Shown: positions 17,855-28,275, numbered from the stretch's first letter. The stretch is 64,000 nt of DNA from Klebsiella sp. BIGb0407 (GCF_024807845.1 NZ_JANUEQ010000001.1:558001-622000), one strand, 5' to 3'. Numbers and translations: made by a program. The notes: generated by a model not told the origin, from the letters alone.

Positions 17855-20194
17855 TTACAGTTGAACCCAGATCCCATTAGTCAAACTATAGAACCGATGT
17901 AACCCACGCGCCTCTGTCGTTGTCACAGAGTCAACCAAGGCACCTGCCGGTGTTCTGATTTTATCCCCTGAGTTACCACGGAAAACTATTTGAGCCGTTG
18001 ATGCATGTCTCCTGATAAAGTGCACTGTAGAGTCAATCATGTTTTCAGCCAGCGGGAGTGTCATATCCTGCGATGTTCCTGGTACAACTGGCATGAGAGC
18101 AATATTTACGCCTTCACCATAGTTGTACGCATCATTTCCGAACAAACTCCCCGACATGGGGACCTCGAGGTTTTTTCCCTCATATCTCGCCCCGTACATT
18201 CTCCAGAATAAATACGGTCCATCAGCTAATCGGATGTTTGTTTTAAAATTCCGTACCGTCAACCATTCACTGACATTTGTCATCGGTTTGTCTGACATAT
18301 TCAGGAATGGGCGTTTAACACGGTGATTGTTATATGTCGCAGTGGGGCTGAAAGTTGTCCCGTGTGAATCATGATAAGTCAGGCCATCAATTACCACTCG
18401 CCCTTGCTTGTAATTTGGTGATAACGGCATTTTACCTGACCGGAATCCAAATTTTACAAGTCCTGCAGAGGGGATTTCCTCGCCAAGTTGCGAGTAGCGG
18501 CAAATATCTTCAATGTAACCATTATTCAAGAAAATAGGAACGCATTCAGAATAGTGGTCATCAATCGCTATAGCACCATAGGCCGGACGAATAATGTTGT
18601 AATTGTTAATGGTAATTTTTCCAACCAATCTATTCGTAAACACGGCATTGTCATAATCAATAGGTCCGGAAACAATCCTTAATGCTGTATCTGTTTTATA
18701 TCCTCTTGTTCTGTTCTCAAGAATATAAGGGGAGTCTATGACGATGTTAATATCAACTACGGTTTTCCCCTCCAGTAACGGAGAGGAGAACGCATTACCG
18801 AGTGCTATTAAAATACCTGCTCCATTATTTTTTCTAAACGTCGAGCCGATTATTTTAACATCTAAATCAGCTGGCATATTTGGCTCCGGCTCGATATCAA
18901 TACCGGACATCGGGTCTGTGCCGTTAGTGAAATCAAATTCATTATTGATGACGGTAACCTGACCGCCGATGATACTCAACCCCTGTCTGCCATTATTCCA
19001 TGCGCGGCATTCGTTTAATGTTATCTGCTCGTTTGTCTTTCCGGGGTAGGAAGTATCCATTGCAGTAATGAATCCATCACCGTGAAACTCTCGCGCAGTA
19101 CAACGTACAAGCTCGAGATTTTTGTAGGAGCGGGTAAGAAACCCATACCCCCACTCTGCACCTGATTTATTCACTTTCCTGTCACCGACCAAGTTCAGAT
19201 CATATATACGCGCATACTCTCCTCGAGCTTTAAAGTGGATGAATGAGAAATGAGTTAAGCTATTTGTATTTAGTAAATACCAGTGGGAATTATTGGCATA
19301 TATTTTTTTATTGTTCCTGATTAGTAAAACGGAGGCTAATACAGTCCGTTCCTGTAATGCGAACGTTGCATGGCTATTACCCGGAATGGTTAATTCGTCA
19401 CAATAACCCACAGCTTTAAGTAAGTTTGGAGTATTATTGTACCCTCCAGCTATGAGATAATCCCCCAGTCCAGCCTCGCTATTATAGGAGCGATAGCCCC
19501 ACCCTCTAATATCACCTTTCTTGGGGCCGTCAAGCTGCCCCCCTCTCAATTTTTCAACTTCTTCTGTTACGAATGTGAACTTGCCTTTGTCTGTCGTTAA
19601 AACATACTCATTAAAATCATTTTTTACAGGCTCGGAAAGTAAAGTGTGAGATGTTAAAGAGAAATCACCATCAGCAATCCAGTTTATAAGCTTATTGCCC
19701 CGGTAGCTTATTGCACCTATCCCAACAGGAGAACTGACACCAATCAAGCTTAATAGAGTACCTACTGGCGGCAATACAGACACTCGCTCCGATGATAGCT
19801 GGCTCCTTAGTGAAGCATCACCCACGCCTAGCCACTTACCCTGTCCTATCCCGCCAGCGCTCTCAGGTGTGGAGCCGGCGGGAACGACTTTGGGCCCTGA
19901 CCAGTCCCCATCCCAGCGGTAATACTCGCCGTTGAAGCGCCAGCGTAAAATAGTGTTAGGAGTGATGAGGGTAAAACCCGCCTCAAAAGAGTCCGCCGTG
20001 ATATAGCCATAGTTCAACATCGCCCGATTTGCATCGTTATCAATTCCAGCGAGTGTACGACGATTTTTTCCCAAACGGTCAACATATGTGTAACTTTCGG
20101 AATTCGTGAACTCATCCATCTTTTCCGAGTTAAATGGCAAGTCTCTGATGTCGTTCGACGGCACTGGCTTTTGTGTTGGTTTTGGTATGGCCAT
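17855..20194 (-). CDS. Tailspike protein with beta-helix domain
   Basis: A 779-residue receptor-binding tailspike. The N-terminal 120 residues form the attachment part seen in many enterobacterial phage spikes (DIRDLPFNSEKMDEF, YVDRLGKNRRTLAG, then RWDGDWSGPKVVPAGSTPES). Residues about 250-600 have the repeated short strands and Asn/Gly turns of a right-handed parallel beta-helix (pectate-lyase-like fold), likely degrading a surface polysaccharide. The C-terminal 130 residues should form the trimer tip. A terminator separates it from the tail-tip gene, so it may be expressed from its own or read-through transcripts. Confidence 0.85.
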   Translation of the reverse strand: MAIPKPTQKPVPSNDIRDLPFNSEKMDEFTNSESYTYVDRLGKNRRTLAGIDNDANRAMLNYGYITADSFEAGFTLITPNTILRWRFNGEYYRWDGDWSGPKVVPAGSTPESAGGIGQGKWLGVGDASLRSQLSSERVSVLPPVGTLLSLIGVSSPVGIGAISYRGNKLINWIADGDFSLTSHTLLSEPVKNDFNEYVLTTDKGKFTFVTEEVEKLRGGQLDGPKKGDIRGWGYRSYNSEAGLGDYLIAGGYNNTPNLLKAVGYCDELTIPGNSHATFALQERTVLASVLLIRNNKKIYANNSHWYLLNTNSLTHFSFIHFKARGEYARIYDLNLVGDRKVNKSGAEWGYGFLTRSYKNLELVRCTAREFHGDGFITAMDTSYPGKTNEQITLNECRAWNNGRQGLSIIGGQVTVINNEFDFTNGTDPMSGIDIEPEPNMPADLDVKIIGSTFRKNNGAGILIALGNAFSSPLLEGKTVVDINIVIDSPYILENRTRGYKTDTALRIVSGPIDYDNAVFTNRLVGKITINNYNIIRPAYGAIAIDDHYSECVPIFLNNGYIEDICRYSQLGEEIPSAGLVKFGFRSGKMPLSPNYKQGRVVIDGLTYHDSHGTTFSPTATYNNHRVKRPFLNMSDKPMTNVSEWLTVRNFKTNIRLADGPYLFWRMYGARYEGKNLEVPMSGSLFGNDAYNYGEGVNIALMPVVPGTSQDMTLPLAENMIDSTVHFIRRHASTAQIVFRGNSGDKIRTPAGALVDSVTTTEARGLHRFYSLTNGIWVQL

Positions 20195-20210
20195 TAGCTT
20201 TCTTCCAATA

Positions 20211-20233
20211 AAAAAGCCAGCACGATGGCTGGC
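20211..20233 (-). terminator. Terminator between tail-tip and tailspike genes
   Basis: Read on the minus strand, GCCAGC and GCTGGC form a stem followed by TTTTTT. It lies between the end of the tail-tip gene and the tailspike start. Confidence 0.8.
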
Positions 20234-20253
20234 CTGTTGGTTAATTTATTTGT

Positions 20254-22722
20254 TTAGACGTTATAGTCTGGTTTCGCGTCGAAATATTCAGAGGCTGTAA
20301 TGGCGTATTTCTCACCGGGAGACGGGCGCTTATCTGTCACAGTCCACTTCATTAATTCATGTTCCACGGATGTGGCAATGACGTAGCGTGATGGCGACTG
20401 GATATTTACGCCGTCATAGATATTTAATTGAATATCGGCCGGAACGTCTGCAATAAACCCGAAGTCCGTATCATCTCGCGCAGTGGCTTTAAATTGCTGC
20501 GTGGTATATCCGCTGATGTTAGTCAAATAGACAAACATCTCACCGTCGAAATTGATTCGCTCACTGGTCGTGAATATGTTTCCATCCTGCGCCGTAATAT
20601 ACCCGCCCTGCTGATTTGAATCGTAGGTGTCAGCGATTAACACCATATCTGACGGATAGACGTTGCCACCGTCAGCCAGGGTGGTTACAGATATTGTGGT
20701 GCGCTGTGAGATTAATCGGTTAGCCTCCAGCAATGCCCGATCACGCGCCTGATAGGGATTACGGCAGCCCTGCAGTATGATTTTATTCGGGTTGCGTGAT
20801 AGCCCCTCGGTAATACCGTTTTCATCCACCCGGTAGCGAATGTAGTCTTTCTTATTCCGTACCGGTTCAACATATTCAATCTCAACACCGTCATAGCCGC
20901 TGGGCATCGACATGTCATATGAGATTTTCATGTCATTGCCGGTAATGTTCGCCCGGTTAAATGTCGTGGCGTGATATTTCTTTGCCTCTTCACGCGCGAA
21001 CGTCAGGACTGCATTATCCCAATAGGCCGTCACCCTAGCGACATTGCAGATAGTCTCTATGCGCTGGCCTAGCGATATATCTTCATCATCAAAGGTGTAA
21101 TCAAAATAACCTAAGCGTGGGTCCGGGAGGTTATCGAAAACGCGGTACAAGCCATCAATATCTATATGGCTTTCACTTTCCCCTGCAGTTTTTAGCCAGG
21201 AGTGAAGTACTGCATCAGCAAAGCTGCGCGACGGCCTTAGGGTGTAATCGACTGTTCGTGTTTCACGGTTGTAGGAAATAACTTTCCGCGTAGCCAGGAG
21301 GTTATATTTTCGCTCCCTTGCTCCGGTTGGCGCCTCTGTAGCGCGAATGCTGATCCCGACAATTGTATCGTCCGGAAATATCACATCACGCTTGGTGCGA
21401 ATGATATGGGCATTCTCAATCTTCATCACACTCTGGTCATTTGAGTTGACCGTCCGGGTTACCTGAACCGCATAACGCCCACTGGTATCGAGTGTTAATT
21501 TCACCGTCTTGTAATATGTCCTTGAACCATTAGTCTCTGACATACTGACTGTTGATTTCTTTCTGGTTCCCTCTATCTCATTGTTATCAATATCAACTTC
21601 CCAGTAGTCAATATCAGCATCTGACCAGTTTCCGCTTCCTAGCTGCGCCTGAAAGTGCAGCCATAGCTGGTCGCCGTCCACAGGCGAGAAGAACGGGCCC
21701 ACACTAAGGAACTGGTTATCATAGAGAATGAATTTTGTTGTGTTTACGATAGCGTTCGCAGGTAATACAGCCAGCTCAGCACCAGACAGGTTAGAGAAAT
21801 AGAACTCATAGTATTCTTCAGGACTGATTAAAGCCCCGTCGTCCGTCCGTTCTGCGCGCGTCAGCTGAGCGTCAATCTTGACGTCTTTAGTAACCGTTCC
21901 CTGCGGCGTGTCGTAGCTGACATTGACCGTCATCGATATTGAACGCGGCTTTGTCAACTCATAGAAATACTCGAACTCATCCTGCCGGATAATTTTAATC
22001 GCTGCTTCGCCACCGAGAATTTGACCCGATACTACCTGGCTGGCGGTCGCTGTCTGCTGCGGGATATCCTCGCTTTCATTCGGGCCCGGTAATTCCTGCC
22101 CGTCGATATCGGGGAATTCGAATCCCTCGTTAATCAGAGGAATGACTTCACCCGGCTGGTAAATCCGGTAACTGGCCCCTGCCATGGCGGTAAAATCTGA
22201 CTCAGCGAACCGGACGCTTTCCGTTTGGTAATGCCCGATACCTAAGTCCAGCCACTCGGTGACCGTTTTAAGGTTGTTGCTGTACTCAAAAATAGACTGC
22301 TGAATCAGGTCAGGGAACGCCCTTACCTGCCCGTAAATGTCCGGCCTCGCCTGATATGCCCGGGCGGTATTGGTTTGCCCGGTCAGGCGGTTATTCGGAC
22401 TGTCTTTCGCGTTTGAGTCAGCAATAGAAAATGACGGCGTTTTCGGGGCCAGGAACGAAAACACCTTAGTCACGATATTGAATACGGGTTTTAGTATGTC
22501 GCCAATAAAGCCCTTCGGCTGGTCAATCACCTGGATGTAATGCGTCGGTACCAGCTGGAAATTTAACTCATCCTCTTCAGCCAGTTCGCGCCCGTTCACG
22601 ATGATAATAACGTCAGAATGAAACTGCTGTTTTGCTAACCAGTCATCATAAAAAAAAGAGCCGACTGTTAAATCGACTCTTTCCTTTGGGGTTCCCGCTA
22701 TTCGCTGGATTTCAACTATCGG
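20254..22722 (-). CDS. Tail tip / host-specificity protein (gpJ-like)
   Basis: An approximately 822-residue central tail-tip protein. It has the family layout: a short N-terminal hub part, a stretch with hydrophobic helices (IGDILKPVFNIVTKVFSFLAP), the NRLTGQTN...RPDIYGQVRAFPD segment, and long beta-rich domains with fibronectin-like spacing. It should form the cap below the tail tube and connect to the spike. The ATG at 22722 (MPIVEIQRI) has GGAG upstream and overlaps the preceding gene by 11 bases. A longer TTG start at 22761 is less likely. Confidence 0.85.
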   Translation of the reverse strand, partial: PIVEIQRIAGTPKERVDLTVGSFFYDDWLAKQQFHSDVIIIVNGRELAEEDELNFQLVPTHYIQVIDQPKGFIGDILKPVFNIVTKVFSFLAPKTPSFSIADSNAKDSPNNRLTGQTNTARAYQARPDIYGQVRAFPDLIQQSIFEYSNNLKTVTEWLDLGIGHYQTESVRFAESDFTAMAGASYRIYQPGEVIPLINEGFEFPDIDGQELPGPNESEDIPQQTATASQVVSGQILGGEAAIKIIRQDEFEYFYELTKPRSISMTVNVSYDTPQGTVTKDVKIDAQLTRAERTDDGALISPEEYYEFYFSNLSGAELAVLPANAIVNTTKFILYDNQFLSVGPFFSPVDGDQLWLHFQAQLGSGNWSDADIDYWEVDIDNNEIEGTRKKSTVSMSETNGSRTYYKTVKLTLDTSGRYAVQVTRTVNSNDQSVMKIENAHIIRTKRDVIFPDDTIVGISIRATEAPTGARERKYNLLATRKVISYNRETRTVDYTLRPSRSFADAVLHSWLKTAGESESHIDIDGLYRVFDNLPDPRLGYFDYTFDDEDISLGQRIETICNVARVTAYWDNAVLTFAREEAKKYHATTFNRANITGNDMKISYDMSMPSGYDGVEIEYVEPVRNKKDYIRYRVDENGITEGLSRNPNKIILQGCRNPYQARDRALLEANRLISQRTTISVTTLADGGNVYPSDMVLIADTYDSNQQGGYITAQDGNIFTTSERINFDGEMFVYLTNISGYTTQQFKATARDDTDFGFIADVPADIQLNIYDGVNIQSPSRYVIATSVEHELMKWTVTDKRPSPGEKYAITASEYFDAKPDYNV

Positions 22723-23104
22723 CATATCGCATATACTCCAGTCGGGTAAATTTCTTCTCAAGCACTATCAACCGGTCAATCCGGACGCTGCCGTTTTCCC
22801 CGCGGCTGTGAAATGCCTGGCCGTCGATAATCAGTCCGATATGAGCCGGGAGACTGCCCAGGTACCCGATGAAAAAACCATCCTCGACCGGGTGCGGTAC
22901 TGGCTCCCAGAACACAGATTCCTCTTTGTGACATGTCACGAAGTCGCTACCCGCTTCATAACCTGCGTCGTGATGAATCTCTACCCCGAGAACGTGCCGG
23001 TAATAGAGCACAAGCAAGCCCCAGCAGTCGCAAGCCTCAAACGAACAGGCCCGGTTAGACCAGGGCACGTCGAGCATCCGGTTAATAAACTCATCGCGTG
23101 TCAT
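22712..23104 (-). CDS. NlpC/P60-type tail hydrolase
   Basis: A 130-residue tail-associated cysteine peptidase of the NlpC/P60 fold, similar in role to the C-terminal half of lambda gpK. The catalytic Cys is in CDCWGLLVLYYR and the catalytic His in HIGLIIDGQAFHS. It presumably cuts peptidoglycan peptides during entry. It overlaps the upstream gene by four bases and the tail-tip gene by eleven, so the set is translationally coupled. Confidence 0.87.
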   Translation of the reverse strand: MTRDEFINRMLDVPWSNRACSFEACDCWGLLVLYYRHVLGVEIHHDAGYEAGSDFVTCHKEESVFWEPVPHPVEDGFFIGYLGSLPAHIGLIIDGQAFHSRGENGSVRIDRLIVLEKKFTRLEYMRYADS

Positions 23105-23568
23105 ACCGTCTCCAGCCCGGTGAATTCGTCCATCGTATAAATCTTGGCGATGTTCTTATTCAGAGGGTTATTCATTGATAGCGTCACATTTACTGATTCA
23201 GCATCCAGCGAGATATCTTTCACATACAGAGACCACTCACTCATCGGCTCGCTAACATCAGCTGAGTCAAACATCCGGAACGTGGCCACAATCGGCGTCA
23301 TCCGGGTGTAAGAGCGCCAGGCTTTCAGTTGCTGCTTAAATCCCTGGGCTGCCCGGCTGAACTTAACCGACGCGTCTATAATCGGTGTCTTGCTCTGCTG
23401 GCTGCCTGACAGCTCAAAGTTCGTCGGTTGATACTCAACGCCGCCCAGGGTTTTAGGCTCGATTTGCAGACTGACTAAATGGATATCGCCGAATGAAGGA
23501 TGGGAGAAAGTGATGGTGTCAAACGTTACTCTGATTGGTCTCTGCGCCCGGTAATCGCGCAATTTCAT
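23101..23568 (-). CDS. Minor tail protein, DUF1833 type
   Basis: A 155-residue protein resembling the DUF1833 family found between tape measure and tail-tip genes. The N-terminus MKLRDYRAQRPIRVTFDTI and the stretch WSLYVKDISLDAESV are typical. No catalytic motif is seen. The place in the operon suggests a distal tail or tail-tip adaptor. Confidence 0.78.
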   Translation of the reverse strand: MKLRDYRAQRPIRVTFDTITFSHPSFGDIHLVSLQIEPKTLGGVEYQPTNFELSGSQQSKTPIIDASVKFSRAAQGFKQQLKAWRSYTRMTPIVATFRMFDSADVSEPMSEWSLYVKDISLDAESVNVTLSMNNPLNKNIAKIYTMDEFTGLETV

Positions 23569-23570
23569 AG

Positions 23571-24047
23571 TTAGTCTCCGCTGAGTGGTATCTTCTCTGT
23601 GACTGCAATATCAAGTAGACCCCAGTTCTGAGGTGGTATCTCAACAATCCAGTCACCGAACTCGTCGTCATCGTTATTGAGTTTCTTAGCGATAACCGTT
23701 CCGGTCCATGTCACCACGCTACCGTTTATCGAGGTCTGAACCGGATAGGCCGTGAAATGCAGCTCCTGAACCTGCAATCCCGAACCACCCAGGTTAACCC
23801 GCATCCGAAACCAGCGATTGCAGTTATCCAGATAGTTCGCGCTGCGTAGCCACTGCTGAAATGCCCGCTCCTGGTCAAGTGTGAAAATCCATTTAAGTGA
23901 CCACGTAACCTTCAGGTCATCGGTTAACTTCTGGAATATCGGTGCTCCGACTTGCGGCTGGTCTGTGCGGAATCCAGTATCAGGCGTCATGTTCTTATCC
24001 GCTTTTTGCGGTAGCGGGAACCAGGAGGGGTAGTCGATTGCTTGCAT
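23571..24047 (-). CDS. Minor tail protein
   Basis: A 158-residue tail protein next to the DUF1833-type gene, two bases apart. It has a Trp-rich beta pattern (WSLKWIFTLDQERAFQQWL) as seen in distal-tail proteins of this phage group. Its position suggests a lambda gpM/gpL-like role near the tip, but homology to those was not established. A terminator behind the neighbouring moron lies just upstream. Confidence 0.72.
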   Translation of the reverse strand: MQAIDYPSWFPLPQKADKNMTPDTGFRTDQPQVGAPIFQKLTDDLKVTWSLKWIFTLDQERAFQQWLRSANYLDNCNRWFRMRVNLGGSGLQVQELHFTAYPVQTSINGSVVTWTGTVIAKKLNNDDDEFGDWIVEIPPQNWGLLDIAVTEKIPLSGD

Positions 24048-24057
24048 ATTTTACCCA

Positions 24058-24082
24058 TTAAAAAAGCCCACCTGAGTGGGCT
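24058..24082 (-). terminator. Terminator behind the lipoprotein moron
   Basis: On the minus strand AGCCCAC and GTGGGCT form a stem followed by TTTTTT. It ends the accessory gene at 24101 and stands directly in front of a tail gene. Confidence 0.82.
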
Positions 24083-24100
24083 AATTAATTGAATTTTAAA

Positions 24101-24802
24101 TTAATCTCCCACTCGCACCGCTGAGCATAGAGTAAAACTATGTGAGTCTGAGATATATCCTTTTATTTTTTGTGGATTATATGTTACCCACATTGTGCCA
24201 CCATTAAACTTTATGGAGTATTCGCCATTTTTAAATGATGAACTGTCTGCCTTATAATATGAGTCACCAAGCATAACTAGCGGTTTAGGCCCTGTTGAAA
24301 AACCTACGCTACCAGCCCATCCGCACTCCAACAGCATGAATAAATGAGTTTCTTTAAGGAAAAAGTTATTTGCTTTTTGACCACTCCATGGAATGGAGGT
24401 GATTCTTTTCATTTGATCTTCAACATCTAACTTTGTTTTATCTTGTTCTTTTTTAACATTATCAATGGAGCATTTCCCCCACTGTTCTGATACTTTTTTT
24501 ATTCTGTCACTTACTGAGAAGTTAGAGTTATCCTTGCTTGCTGCAAATATTTTCGTTATATCATCAACTATCATCACGCCATTTTCTTCGTTAGTCATTT
24601 CGGGACTTTGCGAAGAGCTACCATCTGGCCTAGTTGCCTTGAATGATTTTCCCATAACGTCAATACTACCAATTCCCTTTATATAAAACGGCGTAGGGGT
24701 TCCGCTGGACAAGTCTGATACAGAGTACTCACATGATAACCGCTCATTGGCAATTGATGAGCAGGAAATAAGCATTAGCCCAACGCCGATAATCTTCTTC
24801 AC
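24101..24802 (-). CDS. Secreted or lipoprotein moron of unknown function
   Basis: A 233-residue exported protein. I chose the GTG at 24802, preceded by GGGGATAGGGAT. This gives the N-terminus MKKIIGVGLMLISCSSIANE, a signal peptide with a possible lipobox LISC. Four further Cys could form disulfides. The body is not recognised. Its AT content is higher than the tail genes, and it has its own terminator and a leader nearly identical to that of the gene at 28369. These are marks of a moron expressed in the lysogen, perhaps changing the cell surface. Confidence 0.68.
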   Translation of the reverse strand: MKKIIGVGLMLISCSSIANERLSCEYSVSDLSSGTPTPFYIKGIGSIDVMGKSFKATRPDGSSSQSPEMTNEENGVMIVDDITKIFAASKDNSNFSVSDRIKKVSEQWGKCSIDNVKKEQDKTKLDVEDQMKRITSIPWSGQKANNFFLKETHLFMLLECGWAGSVGFSTGPKPLVMLGDSYYKADSSSFKNGEYSIKFNGGTMWVTYNPQKIKGYISDSHSFTLCSAVRVGD

Positions 24803-24860
24803 ATCCCTATCCCCATAAGTAACATAATATTTCAATGTTAGCAGATGGGGAGGCAAAAGA
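24803..24860 (-). promoter_or_regulatory. Moron leader copy A with dyad
   Basis: The sequence in front of the GTG holds the dyad TAACAT-N9-ATGTTA at 24820-24840. It matches the leader in front of the gene at 28369 almost base for base, with the same 17-base distance to the start codon. No standard -10/-35 pair is obvious. Confidence 0.65.
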
Positions 24861-24879
24861 AAGCAAGGCAGTTGTTACG

Positions 24880-27800
24880 TCACAATGAGCCAGTAGCTCT
24901 TCTGGGTGCATTGTGATGGGTTGACACAGCCCCGCTGATCTCTCGTCCATCCATGATGTTTCTGACAACGATATTAATGACATCCTGAGCATTGAGTCCC
25001 TTCTCTGTTGTTACATCAACTGTTGCACCAGATGCCTGCTGATACACATTGATAATAGGGGGAAGGTTGTTTCCTTGTTGTGAGTTACCACCGCTATCTT
25101 TAGCTGTATTTGACTGGTGAAGTCGATCCATTCCAGTAGATGCTTTTGGAATTGTCGGTGAGCCATTCACATCCTTGTTACTAAATACTTTCCCGTTATC
25201 ACCAGGGATCATAAATAGGCCATGCTGTGTCTGTAGAAACTCAGGAAGGTTACCCTCTCCAACCGGATAAACACCGCCAGCAGATACCGGCCCACCGTTT
25301 TTACGCCCGCCAAGAACACTAAGAGCCATCCCGCTGGCCTGAGCTGTTTGGTATGCCGTCAATCCAGTTCCTGATGCTGCCCCTGCCGTAGCAATAGACG
25401 CCGCAATAGCGGCTGGAGTCCATGCCGCCAAAGCTGCCGCACCGCCAGCCGTTGCCGCTGCTGCGTTTGCTGCCTGAGTTGCCACTCCGAGCGTTTGAGA
25501 TAGGATGAAGTTTTTCAGCATCTCAACGCCCAACTGAACGACTGAGTTCACCGCACTATTCAGGATGGTATTACCCAGCGAACGCATAGCATCCTGCGCC
25601 GACATGGTGCCAGTCATCAACCCGGTAATGGCGTTCGATGCATTACCAGCCAGAGAATCGACCGCGCTTGTAAGCATGTCATAGCCTAATCCCATCTGGC
25701 TGAGTTCCTGCCACTGGGCATCCATTCGCTGCTGTCGGTATTGTGCCTCGATCGAAGCGCGAACAGCTTCAATTTCAGTAACTTTATCCTTATTAAATAC
25801 CGCATATTCGACAAGCTGCTGACGCATGATTGCGTACTGATTATCGACGGCAAGAACTGGTGAGGACTGAGACTGCAATCCTGTAAAGTTCTGAGCGGCC
25901 TGTTTGCGCTTCTGCTCTTCTTCAGCTGCTGCCTTAACTGCTTTCTGAACTTTCCATATAGACTCAGCCTGCGCCTCTGCTGCGGCTTTCTGCTGCGCTG
26001 AAGCATTTGCACCAAGCGCCTGGACGGCGTCATATTTAGCAAGCTCAAGCGAGCCGTCGGCGTAACCGGTATTTAGTCGTTCTAACTGTGCTTGCTGCTG
26101 AGCGAGAGACTGCGCGGCAACATCTGCTGTTTTTGCCGACTTGTTGCTTTCGCTATTAGCCTCCTGTTGGGCCTTCGCTAAGTCGTAGTTTTCACCTGCA
26201 AGCAATTTGGCATTTTCTATTTGCTCATCGCTGCTATCGACTTTGGCCATTTCCATCTCGGCTCTTGTCACTGCCCTCAGTCGCTCATCTTTTATGCTTA
26301 AAAGCTTATTCTGCTCTTCGAGGCTGAGAATTATTTTATCACCTTCGCTACTGCGAGAATCTGCATTACCTATCGGCTCTGCGGCCTTCTTCTTCAGCGA
26401 GTCAATGACCTGTATTGTTGAAGCCATAGCAGCTATTGTTGCAGCGCTTGCGTTCGGGAATTTCTCTTTCAGATTTTGAGCCAAAATATCAAAAGCTACA
26501 TCGGCCTCCCGCACCTTAATGCTTAATTCTCCTTGGATTCGCGATTGCTTCTCTTGAGTGCTTTTTAGTCTTTGGCTTGCGCTATCAAGATCCCCGGTTT
26601 TTTCTCTTAGATTTCGACTAGCCTCTGCCTGTCTCTTTGTAAAATCAATCCCTTGACCTATTGACTCAGCGTATTTAAAAGCCTCTGGCGTGAATTTTGC
26701 GTAAGCATCTCTGGCGCTGGAAAGCTCAGTTTTCAGACTGCTAATCGCTTCCTCTTGAGCGATTATTGATCCCTCTGTCTTGGCAAGCGTTGCGTCAAGT
26801 TGTGCGCGGGTCATTTCACCCAACTTTTCTATTACGCCATCAAGAGAGTCAGCAAACTTTATAGCTTCCTCCTTTGCTTTGTTTGCGCTGTCATACCAAA
26901 AATAAAGAGCTGCTGCGGCAATCATTACAGCCCCAACAGGACCACCGAGCATTGCCATAGCTCCACTCGCCATTTTTATACCAACTGACGCAGCCTTTGA
27001 CGCTGCGCCAACAGCAGCGGTGGAAGCAGCAAGCGCGGCGTTCGCTTGCACCAGACTTAATTTAGCAGCTCTTTCTCTCTGATGCGCTGCCGACAGCTCA
27101 GCAGACATAATGATGCTCTGCCTTGCAGCTGCGTTATTGTTAATAGTGTTTTGCAGTCTAGCTCTATCTAACTGAGCGTTTCTTACTTCTGCAGCAGCTC
27201 GCCGCTGTGCCTGTGCGGCAGCAGCCTCTGATGCTTTGGCAGCGGCTAAATCGGCTTTTAACTGGTTTGTACTAGCCGCTATGTAAGCTAACTTTGCCGC
27301 CCCCGCCGACTTCATCGACCCTGCCATCCGAGCACCAAGTACAACAGCCATAGCAGTAAGTGCAGTCGTTCCAGCGTTGATAGTTGATGCCATTCCCTCT
27401 GAGTCTTGGCTGAACGAAAGGATAGAATCTGCTGCACTAATTATCCCACCAGTAAAAGCCTCGATCACACCAGTGCCGCTCTCTACTTCAACCAAAAGAG
27501 AAGTGATCGCTGTACTCATCCTAACCGTTGCGTCAACCAAGGTATTAGACATACCCGTAGCTGCGGACTCGTTAGCTTCAAGTGACTGTTTAAGCCCCTC
27601 AGTTAAATCTTTCGCGGTAAGTTTACCCGCCGCTCCCAGCGCACGAACCTGAGCCGATGTTTTCCCGCTTGCTGAGGCGATATCATCAATAACGGAAGGA
27701 ATTGCAGAAGTGATAGTCTCCCACTGATCCGCGCCAACTTTCCCAGTGTTTATCGCTTTAGAGAACGCACTTATTGCAGAAGTTGCTTTGTCTGCACTGG

Positions 27801-28275
27801 TCGCGTTCTTAACAAATGCGTAAGACATCGAATCTTGAACGTCGACAGCCTGGTTGGTCGTATATCCCATACTGCGCAAGCTTGCCGCAGTAGTGATATA
27901 TAGCTCTTGTGCTTCCGATAGGGCTCGGAACGTCCCGTTTGCAGTCTTGAGTAGCCGCTCCTGAACCTCATTAAATTCAGCCTGACTACTGGTTGCCATC
28001 CTGACTCGCTCGGCATACTCCTGATGTTTCTGAACCATCTCCGCCATTTGTTTTAGCGCAGATGCTGCAATTACTGCTTTTATAGTCGCTGCTAGTTTTC
28101 CCAAGCCAGTATTTAACGTATCAGCAGATTGCTCGGTGTCATCAAGTGAAGATGCAGCATTATTTGCAGCCTCAGGCAGTTCGTTAAGTTTTCTGTTTAC
28201 TTCGTCAACACCATCAAGCAAGCGTTTTACTTCAAGCTCAATTTCAATATAAATACTGCCCAAGTCTTCTGACAT
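24880..28275 (-). CDS. Tail tape measure protein
   Basis: A 1131-residue tape measure protein, which sets tail length and is ejected with the DNA. Residues about 60-260 match the tape-measure N-terminal domain (SLRSMGYTTNQAVDVQDSM, FSKAINTGKVGADQWETI). Long Ala/Glu/Lys-rich coiled coils follow (about 340-420 and 480-790), with a hydrophobic segment near 430-460. The C-terminal third has the typical LGNTILNSAVNSVVQLGVEML and Gly-rich part. At about 0.15 nm per residue this would suggest a tail near 170 nm. The start has GGAG at good spacing. Confidence 0.93.
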   Translation of the reverse strand: MSEDLGSIYIEIELEVKRLLDGVDEVNRKLNELPEAANNAASSLDDTEQSADTLNTGLGKLAATIKAVIAASALKQMAEMVQKHQEYAERVRMATSSQAEFNEVQERLLKTANGTFRALSEAQELYITTAASLRSMGYTTNQAVDVQDSMSYAFVKNATSADKATSAISAFSKAINTGKVGADQWETITSAIPSVIDDIASASGKTSAQVRALGAAGKLTAKDLTEGLKQSLEANESAATGMSNTLVDATVRMSTAITSLLVEVESGTGVIEAFTGGIISAADSILSFSQDSEGMASTINAGTTALTAMAVVLGARMAGSMKSAGAAKLAYIAASTNQLKADLAAAKASEAAAAQAQRRAAAEVRNAQLDRARLQNTINNNAAARQSIIMSAELSAAHQRERAAKLSLVQANAALAASTAAVGAASKAASVGIKMASGAMAMLGGPVGAVMIAAAALYFWYDSANKAKEEAIKFADSLDGVIEKLGEMTRAQLDATLAKTEGSIIAQEEAISSLKTELSSARDAYAKFTPEAFKYAESIGQGIDFTKRQAEASRNLREKTGDLDSASQRLKSTQEKQSRIQGELSIKVREADVAFDILAQNLKEKFPNASAATIAAMASTIQVIDSLKKKAAEPIGNADSRSSEGDKIILSLEEQNKLLSIKDERLRAVTRAEMEMAKVDSSDEQIENAKLLAGENYDLAKAQQEANSESNKSAKTADVAAQSLAQQQAQLERLNTGYADGSLELAKYDAVQALGANASAQQKAAAEAQAESIWKVQKAVKAAAEEEQKRKQAAQNFTGLQSQSSPVLAVDNQYAIMRQQLVEYAVFNKDKVTEIEAVRASIEAQYRQQRMDAQWQELSQMGLGYDMLTSAVDSLAGNASNAITGLMTGTMSAQDAMRSLGNTILNSAVNSVVQLGVEMLKNFILSQTLGVATQAANAAAATAGGAAALAAWTPAAIAASIATAGAASGTGLTAYQTAQASGMALSVLGGRKNGGPVSAGGVYPVGEGNLPEFLQTQHGLFMIPGDNGKVFSNKDVNGSPTIPKASTGMDRLHQSNTAKDSGGNSQQGNNLPPIINVYQQASGATVDVTTEKGLNAQDVINIVVRNIMDGREISGAVSTHHNAPRRATGSL